Source: Colocasia esculenta
Taxonomy: Eukaryota; Streptophyta; Magnoliopsida; Alismatales; Araceae
Reading direction: 5' to 3'
Assembly: GCA_014218235.1 (NCBI GenBank)
Contig: CM024753.1
Location: 3,782,001 to 3,846,000, forward strand
Length of the DNA stretch: 64,000 nucleotides
The notes under the pieces are model-generated. The model was not told the origin of the DNA, made no database searches, and saw nothing but the letters and a program-made list of their open reading frames with translations. The translations under genes and the position numbers were made by a program. Shown here piece by piece: positions 13,389 through 24,189 of this stretch; the first letter of the stretch is position 1, and each line of letters starts with the position of its first letter.

Positions 13389-13800
13389 CGCAATGCAAGC
13401 ACACGGTGAAGGCGCGAGGAAGAAGATGATGGAAGGCTTAGAAGGCACGGAAGCTTTGAAAGCGTGAACGCTAGAAAGTTTTCGAAGGCGTGGCTCCCGC
13501 CTTCGCCCCCCTCCTCTTCCTTATAAGGAGGGGCGCGAAACTCGAAGCGGGCCAAAAGCGGCGTTTCCCTCCGCTCCAAGTCTCTCCTCGGGTGTGCCGT
13601 TGGTGACCGTTCGAGGGCGGCGTGCAGTGGTTTGACACGACCCCCACGATCATCATAAAGGCTCCGTGTTCGAGGAGAATCCCCCAGAAGCAGCATCGTC
13701 ATGCGGCTGTTCGAATCTCCGGGGACGATATCACATTTAATGCGGAGATGACATCCGAGCAGGTCACCGCCCTCAAGTGCTCCGAGTCCCGAGCCACTCG

Positions 13801-13817
13801 AGGGCTTGGGGGGCAAG
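13801..13817 (+). other. Polypurine tract of the Tat element, copy 1
   Basis: AGGGCTTGGGGGGCAAG directly precedes the TGTGGTGG start of the LTR, the position expected for the primer of plus-strand synthesis. The same tract precedes the LTR at 59371. Confidence 0.6.
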
Positions 13818-14699
13818 TGTGGTGGCCAGTTCTTGCCACCTAAGCCCACCTTGGCCCGTCGCAATCCATCCGGGCCCGTCGAGGTCCCCTACCAGACGTG
13901 GCCCCTCTGCTGTGTGCCACGTCCCCACAAGGACCGTGCATAGGGCTCTGAGAAGCAATCGCCATGTTCGAGCGCCATCAAGCTCCAAGACCGCCTCGCT
14001 GGACGTTCCTCCTTCCTGTTGGGGTCAAGTATAAACTCTTCCGAGCCGGGGTCGCCTCCGGGCTCCCCTTGACCTGCTCGGTCCAGGCCCTGGCCTACCG
14101 AGCAGGCCCTCACCTAAGCGTGCCTCAGATCCGCTGGCCCGACTATCGCCCGGGCAATACGCACCGAATAGCCATTACGGTTATCGAACAGCGGGTCCAA
14201 CCTTCCCTATAGGTTACCTGCTCGGTGACTCTGGCCAAAGATGTCCGAGTAGCCTCTTCACGTTCTCATGGTGGTTATAACTGCTACAGGCCACGCGCCC
14301 CACGACCTAAAACGCATTAACTGCCGAACACTCCAACGGACGTCTGGGTGTGTAACCCCCCGTCATACGCGCCAACCGGTGCGACCGTTCGGGCGTGATC
14401 AAGGGACCTTCCGTCCCTCCCTTCAACGTTCACGCCTATAAAAGGCTCAGGTACAGCACCATGCAAATGTAACGCAACTTGGCCCACACAAGCCCTCGCG
14501 CTACTCACACATGAGAACTCCCCTCCTCTCAAGTCCACTACTGACTTAGGCATCAGAGGGTTCTCCCTGGTTCTTCAACCAAGCCTCCTGACGTCTTTCT
14601 GGTGATCCCAGGCTTCTGTCCGCTATCGGCGACCATCTCCTTCCCTCTTGAGGTGTAGGCCCGTGCGACTCCGGCCCAATCAAGGAAAAAGCCTCCACA
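13818..14699 (+). mobile_element. 3' LTR of the Tat-type gypsy element, copy 1
   Basis: The LTR runs TGTGGTGGCC...GCCTCCACA, 882 bases, with a TATA box at about 14435-14448 (CCTATAAAAGGCTC). It follows a polypurine tract. Right after it comes not host DNA but a gag start in the opposite orientation, so this LTR is embedded in a rearranged element. Confidence 0.8.
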
Positions 14700-14700
14700 G

Positions 14701-15364
14701 TGGGCAGAGGGAGCTTGGGGAAGACCCGAGCCTCTAGGATCTCCTCCATAAAGGGGGAGCGGAAGGCCAGGTCCTCCTCCACTGGTGTCTTCCCCTCTGT
14801 CCGCTGGACCATCGCGTCCATGTGATGCTCCAGGTCGACGACGCGGGGCAGACGTCTGGCCAACTCCTGGTCGGAAGGTGGGGATGCCTCGTGCCTAGGC
14901 CGGTGGGAGTTGGCCCCTACGACAGAATGCACGGAGAGTGGGGCCGCGACGGAGTGATGCGGTGAGCGGCCGCGACGCTCCGGGGTGCGCCTATCGGAGG
15001 GGGCTCGGTGAGACAATCGCGGCGAGTCCACCTGCTGCTCCTGAGGCGCCGGAGGGGCGCGAGATCACCTATGAGACGACTCCGCCTGATGCTCTAGCGG
15101 CTGAGAGACCGGCGGGACCGGCTGCCTGGCCAACTGGGCATGGAGTCCCAAGCAGATCCCCATCAGGTGCTGCATTTGCCCCCGAAGTTCTGCTACCTCC
15201 AGGGTGGTCGCAGGCACGGCGACGACAGGGATGCCACCAGTTGCACCGGCGGGGGCGATGACGATGTCGACAGAGGGAACCTGCTGACGAGAGTCCGCCC
15301 GCGACTGACGGGACCTCGTCATCCGGCTTCTGACGTTCTGGTACGATGATCGTCCACGAGCCAT
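14701..15364 (-). pseudogene. Tat-type gag, N-terminal fragment, copy 1
   Basis: The ATG at 15364 begins MARGRSSYQNV. The frame continues to FRSPFMEEILEARVFPKLP, resembling the PFTEEIL...PKFKMP segment just before the Tat gag core. It then runs into the LTR at 14699, so the capsid core is missing. A TGA interrupts the same frame at 15067-15065, and the identical stop is in copy 2. The frame is otherwise continuous across the stop. Confidence 0.7.
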
Positions 15365-15397
15365 GGCTGTTGTCGTTCCCACAGACGACGCCAAAAG

Positions 15398-15638
15398 TGT
15401 GGAGGTATTTTGGAGGTGACCCTCGTTCGGTTGGTGGCGCCCAGGCCGAACAGGGTGTGGAACGTCCGAAGACTGTCTCTGAGTGCCTGGTGGTGCTTGG
15501 ACATTCCACCAGCGTTCGGATCTCCTAAATGGTCTTTCGAGAACACGTGACACCCAGCGGAAGGGCCACGTCCATCCGAGAGATGATGATGGTTGCGATG
15601 GGCCTCACAGGCCTAGGTGGCTAGAAATGGCCACCACA
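15398..15638 (-). mobile_element. Short inverted LTR with leader, copy 1
   Basis: On the minus strand it begins TGTGGTGGCCATTTCTAGCC at 15638, the family's LTR start, and ends CCTCCACA at 15398. It is only 241 bases against 882 for the full LTR, so the middle, including the TATA region, is deleted. Next on the minus strand comes TTTTGGCGTCGTCTGTGGGA, the leader typical of Tat elements just after the 5' LTR, and then the gag ATG. Confidence 0.7.
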
Positions 15639-16974
15639 GTTACAATTCATTTTGTGGATGTACTCAAGCATGTTAAACTATTTTGGTTGTTTTTTTTTTT
15701 TTTTGTAAAAATATCCTCAGGGCCTCAAACCAGGAGAGTACACCCTCCCCCCGGGGAAGAGTGTTCTCACTCCACTGATGAGGGCGACCTGGGCCAAAAA
15801 GATATTAAATATAACTCATACAAAATATTATGGGCATACCCCATTAAATCAATCTGACATCCATAAGGCCAGATTTATCAATAACTATTGGCCCCTTACA
15901 AAGATGAGTAAATTATGAGCCTCCCAAAAGGTAACAATATTTCGCCTATCTTTCACAGCCACATTAGCAATTTTGGTTGTTGTTTTCATTAGCTGAATCC
16001 ACTACCTCATCGAGCCTTCCATCTCTAATGACGTTTTGCTTGATTGGTCTCCCAAGTTTGTGCCTTTTCATGTATTGGCAATGATGTGTGCCAGGACCGT
16101 GTGAAATGCAAGATATAATACTTGCATCTCTATTGATATTTCTCCCAAATTTGAGACTTTTATGTGTTAAAGTATGTAAACTGTGAAATGCAAAAGATAT
16201 GACAGGCCATTTCCCTTGTAATTTTTTGACGTTTTTTTTAGCGGCTTATACACATTTACTTTTATTTCATGTAAACGTAAGGGAGGTATATTTATTTTCA
16301 TATAAGGAAGAACCACGTGAAGTTTTTATAATATATATACCTCTTAGGTCTATTATTTTGTGATGATATTGTTAAGTCTCTTATTTTTTTTCTCCCTATA
16401 ATATACGGTGCCGTTTTGTCATCTGGACAAAATCGGCTTTTCGGAAGTTGGATGGGATCTTAGTATCTTGTGTAGCTGTGTTCCTATTTGGTGTGTTGTT
16501 CATAGATCTCTAGATTTTACCGTCGTATCATCAGTCTCACACCCCTCTTGGTGTTCTCTGGATTATCTACTGGTCTGCCTTTATCGAGCTCCCCCTTGGC
16601 GTTGTGGATGTCTGTGAGTCTACGTATTCTATCCGGATTGCTGCCATCCGACGTGCTCATCCGACGTCTTATGCGATGGTCGGTCTATCCATGGATGGTT
16701 GGGTGTCCTGTCATCTTGTAAGGACATGCGTCCATTTGGCTTCATACACTTGAACAGCTGTCTGTTGCGAATTTGGTTGCGTTGGGGTCTGTCCACGCTT
16801 CCTACATACCCAGTGTATTATCTCCTATTTGAAATGAATGTACACCATACTTTCCTGTTAAAAAGAAGCTGGACTCTGTGTACGTACATTTGAGAAGGAG
16901 AGAGAAGAAGGCCAGCTACGTGCGGCTCGACAGAAGATGATCTTCTAACATTTGTTTGGCAATCTTCATTGCAG
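15639..16974. other. Duplicated noncoding flank
   Basis: AT-rich DNA, collinear with 61197-62564. It has a poly-T tract near 15690. A 142-codon frame in copy 2 (61987-62415) has no recognised motif and is broken in copy 1. Confidence 0.5.
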
Positions 16975-17037
16975 ATGGTTGCAAGACTCGCTAAAGATAG
17001 TGGAGACATATGAAATATACAACCTGAACTTTAAATT
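16975..17037 (+). pseudogene. YAK1-like kinase exon fragment, copy 1 (frameshifted)
   Basis: An acceptor-like TTCATTGCAG precedes ATGGTTGCAAGACTCGCTAA. The intact equivalent at 62565-62642 reads MVARLAKDIVETYEIYNLNF. Here two bases (TA of GATATAG) are missing after the Lys-Asp codons, so the frame breaks. It matches the segment just upstream of the kinase domain of plant YAK1-type dual-specificity kinases. Confidence 0.5.
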
Positions 17038-17649
17038 TTTGAAACTGTGAATCTAATGCCATCCTTTCCATTATAGTGGAGACATACGATCTGTATTTAA
17101 TTTGCTTTTGATATATACGCCTCTAATTTTTTGGATCATTTAGATCCAATGCCATCCTTTCCACTCCGAACTGTAATATTCTCTTTCTTGCCTTATATTA
17201 TTATTATTTTTCTTTTTGATTTATATGCAAAAGGCACAAATTATGGATAAATCTATATTCCTAGCTTTGAAGAGAAACCACAGACATAGATATATAAAAC
17301 CTTATAACTGATCATATAATGTAGATCATTGTAATCTTAGTCCTCTATCTTTTCCTTTGTTATGGCTATTTTTCATAGCATTTAGCCATAATCTTTTAAG
17401 ATACATTAAGATGTCATGTAATAGTCATCATATATTTGCTAAAATTTATTTGACCATTCTAGAGGGAAACTGTTTTTACCAATGATCATGCGCTCAAGCT
17501 ACAGTGGCCGGGTTCCAGATTGGATAGCTATTGTAGGATGTGGTTATATATATTGGCTTGGAATTTAGTGATGTGTACACAGCCCTTGGATATGACGTAC
17601 GTATTCATTTGGAAATGTCCATGCGCAGAGCTGTTTTGCAAATGCATCA

Positions 17650-18440
17650 TTTGGATGATTTCCCTTTCTTTTTTTTGTCTGTACATGTGCAAGTCCAATC
17701 ATGCATGTATGATATTGTTTCTTCGACCACGTACAAACTATCCAAGAAAATTGTACTATGCGGGCCAAAGCTTAAGGAACGATATTTTTTCAACAACTAC
17801 AACAATCTTTTCATCGCTCTTCATCAAGAAATATATATCAAAATCTCTTAATCCGTGAGTAAAAAGGATGAAATGTATATCTTATAAAATTATACTTTGA
17901 CAGAAGTTTACTTGCAGAGGGACTTTGGATAACTAATTCATGTAAACGAAGTATACATTTTTCTGCAATTACTTTCGCTTTAGAGGCCGATATGCCTTTA
18001 ATTAGGTGAAAAATCTAAAAAATATGAGTAATATTTGCTGTCTTTCCAAGTGGATTAGTAAAGGGTGGAATACATATCCAAGAGAAAAATATAATTATTA
18101 GAGCATATTTCGAAGGAGCAAGGCTCACATAACAACAACTAAAACTTAGCTGCTGGTGGTACAAGTCTACCATAACTGCTGGTGGTACAATCTTCCACAA
18201 CGCTACTACAAGCTCAACACATTACTAACTCCTAAAAAGAACTGTAAGAGAGTGAGTCTCAAATATCACACGCTCAACAGAGATCTCCCAAAACAACAAC
18301 CTGAACTACAGAGAAAATTGAGACCTCAACTATAAATCTCACTGGCACACTCACCAAAAGCTATTGAAGCAAAACGTGCTAACAGTAAACGTAATAAACT
18401 GTAATTAAATATAAACACATCAACTAACACTACTCTCGAA
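17650..18440 (+). repeat. 0.8-kb flank repeat, copy 2
   Basis: It aligns with 8850-9640 (diverged) and 63240-64000 (near-identical). Similarity to the first copy stops near AAGAGTAAAGAAACCAC (about 18440). It is noncoding. Confidence 0.7.
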
Positions 18441-19675
18441 GAGTAAAGAAACCACAGGACTTGTACAGAAACACCAATCCACACAGCAACTGAAACAACT
18501 ACGCTACAAGTCCACAGACAAATTACGAATGTAGGGTAACGGACTGACAACAAAGAATTAGTCCACCGCATATTGAAATAACAGAACACACCGGAAGGCT
18601 ATCCATAGAAAGGTATAACATAAAAATTGGAAGGTCCTACAATACGACCTCCACGAAACACAGCTCTACCTCAACAACCTCATTTCTAATATCAAAGTGC
18701 AATGAGTTAGTTTCATAGTTAACCTACCCTTGATTAGCCTATCCTTAAAAGTATTTCTTTACCACAAGTCTCAATTGGGGACCAATCATATATGGTGTCA
18801 AGACAACTTTTATTGAATAATAAACAAATAGATAGAGCTTACATATGCGCATGTTCTCATATCTTATAGAACTCATATAAATCAATTATATAAAACATGA
18901 ACAAGTACACTTTCTTGACACTAGGGTGGATAGTGACAAGACAAGTCCATTTTAACAGTGCTTGGTTCGACTTTGTGAAAAATTAAAATTATAAAAATCA
19001 ATTTTACTGTTGACCTCGTCATCAATGCAGCTTTCTTGCCGTGGCACCCCTCATCGTATGCTGACAAGTGAATGGGGTAGAGATAAAAAAAAAAGAAAAA
19101 AATCCCTACTCATCGGGTAAGATACAGAATTGACAAAAACGGCTCATTAGCTGCTTCGACCACAGCACAGAAAAAAGAAAGATATCTATTTATCTCTCAC
19201 TTATTTATAAAAACCAAGGCGCATGAAATCTCATAACACCTGAGAACGTTTGGTTCGACTTGAGTGTTGTCAGAACTTAATTTGACAGGGTCAAAATTGG
19301 CCCAAACTTTGCACTTAAGAGTAGTTCACTTTCCTATTTTTTGTCCCAAGGATGCCAAAATACAAAATTACAATTTTCTGTAGCTATATGAGAAGAGGGA
19401 TTTCATTAATTACAACAATTTCTCAAGACATATTCGTCCGTAGTATTTTTTTACATTTACTTACGGCGAGACCTCTAAACCTGAAATAATTACTTAAATA
19501 GATAAAATAAAGAATACACCAGAGATATTATTCCAAAATTTGTTAATATCCAAGAAAAAATAATGAGAGAGAAACTTGTGGTGGGGTTGGGAAGGGGCCT
19601 GGCCGGCGAATGGCACCTGCCGGTCATCCCCACCCCATGCCGTGCGCAGTCCTCCGCAGAGATAGATACATAAAT
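18441..19675. other. AT-rich intergenic DNA
   Basis: No gene or structured element was recognised. Confidence 0.4.
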
Positions 19676-19800
19676 TTTATTTAGTGGGGTCACATAAATT
19701 ATTTTTTAATATTTATATAAATATATTTATATATAATATAAATAAATATTACACGAGTGACCCCACGCGACCATTTAGTGAAGTCACCTCTTACATAAAA
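19676..19800. repeat. Foldback element
   Basis: TTTTATTTAGTGGGGTCAC on the left is partly mirrored by GTGACCCCAC and GTCACC...AAATTT on the right, around an AT-rich centre. It is probably a small MITE; ends are not defined. Confidence 0.35.
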
Positions 19801-19855
19801 TTTATCAAATTCTTAATTTATTGGATCATTTCAGATAAAAAAAAAATTCAATGGC

Positions 19856-20310
19856 ACACGGCAATTACTTTGGCATGTCGTATATACCACTGACAGCGTA
19901 GCAGGGACCATGCACAATGGGAAATGAGGCAGATGTGTGTGTGTGTGTGCACGCGCCGCGCGTACTTTGGCATGTCGTATCAGCGTCGTATATACCACTG
20001 CCAGCGTAGCAGGGACCATGCACGATGGGAAATGAGGCAGATGTGTGTGTGTGTGTGCAGCACACACACAAAACACAGCAATTACTTTGGCATGTCGTAT
20101 ATACCACTGCCAGCGTAGCAGGGACCATGCACGATGGGAAATGAGGCAGATGGTGTGTGTGTGTGTGTGCAGCACACACAAAACACAGCAATTACTTTGG
20201 CATGTCGATATACCACTGCCAGCGTAGCAGGGACCGTGCATGATGGGAAATAAGGCAGATGTGTGTGTGTGTGCACACGCGCGCGCGCGCCGCGCGCACA
20301 CAACACAGAT
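19856..20310 (+). repeat. Minisatellite, four units of about 108 bases, each with a (GT)n tract
   Basis: Each unit holds TTACTTTGGCATGTCGTATA, CCAGCGTAGCAGGGACCATG and GGGAAATGAGGCAGATG, then a (TG)n run of variable length. A partial fifth unit lies at 20707-20769. The DNA between (20311-20706) therefore looks inserted into the array. Confidence 0.85.
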
Positions 20311-20426
20311 ATATAAGTAACATTAAATTAAGAAGACTTTTTTGGAAGATTTGAATTGTTTTAGATATTAATTAGGAATGCACTAACGTGGAAACTGCCG
20401 TGAAAATTAGGTGGGTATTGGCAATG

Positions 20427-20706
20427 AGTAATGAGCTGGAGGGGCCGCGCCTCTCCACACGTACGCCGCGTGGAGGGGTGGATTCTTTCAACATTAAATA
20501 CTATTTTTTTATATACACAAATAATATATTTGTGTATATAAATACATTATTTGTACATATAAATAATATAAAATAAAAAATAAAATAAAACAAATATTTA
20601 ATGAGAGGGGGCCTGCCCCCTCCACACGTCACGCGTGTGGGGGGGGGGGCGCGGCCCCCCAACTCAGCTATGCTCCCGACAATGTCGGGAGCATAGCATT
20701 TCTCAT
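20427..20706. repeat. Hairpin-ended interspersed repeat, copy 2
   Basis: It starts ATGAGCTGGAGGGGCC and ends with the perfect stem-loop GCTATGCTCCCGACA / TGTCGGGAGCATAGC followed by ATTTCTCAT. The outermost ATGAG...CTCAT bases are inverted. The family members are at 2110 and 38431. It separates the minisatellite from its last partial unit. Confidence 0.65.
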
Positions 20707-20769
20707 TGGCAATTACTTTGGCATGTCGTATATATCACTGCCAGCGTAGCAGGACCATGCATGATGGGT

Positions 20770-21974
20770 TTCTTATTTTTTAATGCATCTAATGTATTGG
20801 TTAATAAGAAGATTAAAGTGCACTGACAAGTATAATTCTAAATGAAGCTTTTCTCTATTGGATTAGGAGATTAAGTGCAAATAAGCTAAAATTTCTCTAC
20901 TCAATAAGGATACATTTAAGTGTCTAAATTAGTTCATCCAAATTATAAATTATAGGTAAGTCACTCTACCAGTACTCAAGCCCAATAGTCAGCTTCCAGA
21001 TGAGATTTCTACGAGAAGGACCAGTCAGCCACTACCCACCATGTGCAGTTGTATTATAGTAGAGAAATACTTAATGCACACTCATGGTGTGCACTAACTT
21101 GGACATATTTTTAGAGATGTGTCATTTGTCTTTTGGAATTTGAAAAATGGTAAATTAATTAGGAATTCTTAACAGATATTTGATTTATTTTTTAGTCTCT
21201 GACAGAGTTGTGACTCATTACAATAAGTGTTATCTCTGGTTAAAGTATACGTTTTTTTCTCAAGGCAAAAAAATCGATTTATTTTATTATAACTAGAGAT
21301 TCTGAAAATTAGAGACAATTGCCCAAAGTAGGACAAACCAAAGTAAGAGATGTCTAAAATTCTAAAGAGGAACTATCCCAGAATGAGTTCGTCGGAGTAC
21401 AGTCCGAGGTCGTAAGCTCGGTCGACGTGAACAACGCTTCATGTCTTTTTCCTCTAATCTATTTCAGATGCCTCAGAATGAAATTGAACCCAGGCATGAA
21501 AATATTTTCAGCTTTAGCAAGATCAGCAACGGAAGAGAACTTCATCTGCAAGTTTGTAGATGTAGCTTGAGCTAGCATATTTATAGATAGCATCTCTTTG
21601 TCGCACAGGACTAGAAGAACGTTCTCTAGTAATCGGTAAGGAAATCCTAACTCCCCCTTTTCGAGAAGGACGTGAGATACGACGTCCAGAAGACGAACCG
21701 CCCGAAGGTGGTTTGGATCTCTCTCCATAAGTCGACTTCACTAGGGTGTCAGGGACTGACGCACCACCTGTGTGAACTCATGGAGTAGTTTTCCTATGCT
21801 ACAGAGAGAGGATCCGCAACGACTTCAACAACGATCCCAGAAGGAATTTCCTTCACTAGCACATCATGCTCATGGGCTGTAGACCCCCACTGCCCCCACT
21901 GTGGATGGGCCCATCAATGGCCCAACTACTTCAGCCCATCCTAACTCCCTTTTTTCGAGCTGCCCCTGTGTTAT
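20770..21974. other. AT-rich intergenic DNA with a truncated MITE
   Basis: At 21066-21140 ATACTTAATGCACACTCATG and following bases match the left arm of the MITE family at 40785, without a right arm. The GC-richer part (21380-21974) next to the copia element shows no recognisable domain. Confidence 0.4.
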
Positions 21975-24044
21975 TGTTGCCCAGCTAGCTAGCCCAGAGG
22001 GGGGGTGAATGGGTTATTAAAACTTCGATGTTTGATTAAAACCTGTTTACTGAAAAGATTGCACAACTTAATAACAAGGTTAGAGTTAGAGCAAACAAGA
22101 CAACAATCACACAAAACACAACCACAAGACACAGGATTTTTCCTGGTTCGGAACTCCTCTCCACAGGAGACCTACGTCCAGTCCCTGAGCAATACCTCAG
22201 GATTTTACTACCAAGGGTACAATCCCCCTTAAGGATCCTTACACCCAGCCTCAACTGGTCTTCCTTCAACCTGAAGGGTACAACAACCACCCTGGATACC
22301 ACCAGGTCTTCCTTCGTCCAGAAGGGAACAACAACCACCCTGGATACCACCAGGTCTTCCTTCGTCCAGAAGGGAACACACACTAATCAGAAAAGGTTGT
22401 GAAAACAGGCTTCAGATTCTAGCTTGACCAGCTACAACCTGAAGCTCCTAGCCCCCGAGAGAGAAAGAGATTTAACAAGGTTTTTCTCTCCAAGGACCAC
22501 ACAGGCTCTTACAAATGAGAAGATTCCTTTTGAGCACAGAGAGCTAAGAGCTTAGAACAAGGTTTGGAGTGGAGGCTTCGCTCTTCTTCAAAGTTCTAAA
22601 GATCTAAGAGATGGATTTCTTTCTTCTTCTAAATCAAGCGTTGCTCTTTCTATGTCTGTATGTATTTCTTTTCGTCTTGAGTCTTCTATTTAAACTGCTG
22701 ATTCAAATTCGAACGTTGAATGTCCGTTGTCTCTTATCCTTGTGTACGTTAGACTGGTTACTGAGGAAGCTTCTGATCGTCAGTCTTTTATCCTGGTGTA
22801 CACGCCAAAGAGATGTCATAGAACTTTGTATCTTGTGTCCAACGTTGTCCAGATGAGTCTTGTCAGATATCTGTAAGCATATCATCAATAAATAGAAGAC
22901 AGCTAGGACTGCTGTCTATTGTTAGTTGAGATGGAACAGATATTGCAGTATATAGCAAAGCTCCTTTCTGTCCAAGAAAAAGTACGTAGACAGAGTAGCA
23001 TAGAAATGGAAGATATTGTCTGCATGCATGGGAGATACGATCGGAGAGCATTTAATGCAAAGCAGTCAACGGACAAGATATGACTTTGACTTTTCAACGC
23101 TATTAAAAAGCATTATACTGATGCATCAAGAAATTCGATAAAGAGAATCTTGCTGACTTCATAACTTATGAAATCGTTATGAGTTATAGCAAGTCGTTAT
23201 GAACTGTAAAGAAATCGTTGTGATAACTTATGAAGTCGTTGCGCGTTCTAAAGAAATCGTTGCAAGAAATCGTTATGACTAATAAGGAAGTCGTTACGCG
23301 AAATCGTTATGACTAATAAAGAAGTCGTTACGCGAAATCGTTATGACTAACAAAGAAGTCGTTGCGCGAAATCGTTATGACTAATAAAGAAGTCGTTGCG
23401 CGAAATCGTTATGACTATAAAGAAGTCGTTGCGCGAAATCGTTATGACTAATAAAGAAGTCGTTGCGCGAAATCGTTATGACTAACAAGAATCGTTACGC
23501 GGTCTAAAGAAGTCGTTACGGCTAGAGAGTCGTTGCGAGTTCTAAAGAAATCGTTACGAGGTCTAAAGAAGTCGTTACGGCTAGAGAGTCGTTGCGAGTT
23601 CTAAAGAAATCGTTACGAGGTCTAAAGAAGTCGTTACGGCTAGAGAGTCGTTGCGAGTTCTAAAGAAATCGTTACGAGGTCTAAAGAAGTCGTTACGGCT
23701 AGAGAGTCGTTGCGAGTTCTAAAGAAATCGTTACGAGGTCTAAAGAAGTCGTTACGGCTAGAGATCGTTGCGAGTTCTAAAGAAATCGTTACGAGGTCTA
23801 AAGAAGTCGTTACGGTAACGATTCGAGTGCTTCCGGTCAAAGAGGAAGTCGTTCTGCTTATCAAAGAAGTCGTTACAGGGACTTAGATAGAAATGATGGG
23901 ACTTACCAGATTGTCTTGATCTTTCATTTTTCTTTTGCTTCCTGTTCTCAAGGCTCAAGAAATCTATTAGTGTTATTTTGTTAATCATCAAAATTAATAT
24001 ATAAATAAATGGAAATATTTATTATGGGGACAGTTTGGTCATCA
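21975..24044 (-). repeat. 3' LTR of the copia element
   Basis: On the minus strand it runs TGATGACCAAACTG...GCTGGGCAACA. It aligns end to end with 32891-34956, with few differences, mainly one-base indels. U3 contains the tandem array at 23160-23880. Confidence 0.95.
23160..23880 (-). repeat. Tandem array inside the 3' LTR
   Basis: There are two unit types: about 34 bases (AAATCGTTATGACTAATAAA plus GAAGTCGTTGCGCG), repeated about seven times, then about 58 bases (containing GAAATCGTTACGAGGTCTAA, GAAGTCGTTACGGCTAGAGA and GTCGTTGCGAGTTCTA), repeated about five times. Every unit carries the core word GTCGTTRCG or TCGTTAYG. The same array is in the 5' LTR. Confidence 0.9.
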
Positions 24045-24060
24045 ATCTCCCCCTTTTTGA
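24045..24060 (-). other. Polypurine tract of the copia element
   Basis: The minus strand reads TCAAAAAGGGGGAGAT immediately before the TGATGACC start of the 3' LTR. Confidence 0.8.
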
Positions 24061-24189
24061 TGATGACAAAATATACTAACATCATACAAAAAATGAAATA
24101 TGTTTTTCAGATTTACGTTAGTTGTCTCCCCCATTTTGTCATTAGGCAAAAAGATAAGCTGTGAGACAAAGAAGAGAGAAAGATTTTTA

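Larger units (their letters stand above)
9921..18394 (+). repeat. Segmental duplication, copy 1 (at least 8.5 kb)
   Basis: From TTGGTCGAAAACGCC at about 9921 the sequence is nearly identical and collinear with 55472-64000. It covers retroelement DNA (to 15638) and about 2.8 kb of noncoding flank beyond it. The left break lies inside the integrase coding region. Unrelated sequence lies left of 9921, whereas copy 2 continues further into pol. The right end cannot be defined because copy 2 leaves the window. Confidence 0.9.

Noticed and set aside
20668..20706. Helitron 3' end
   Set aside because: There is a terminal hairpin, but the CTRR terminus and a TC start are not present in the three copies.
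21459..21728. 89-codon minus-strand frame beside the copia 3' LTR
   Set aside because: Two frames are open in the same place and neither shows a known domain.
23160..23880. Regular repeats that could suggest a CRISPR array
   Set aside because: Units are contiguous and homologous along their whole length with no unique spacers, and they lie inside an LTR of a plant retrotransposon.
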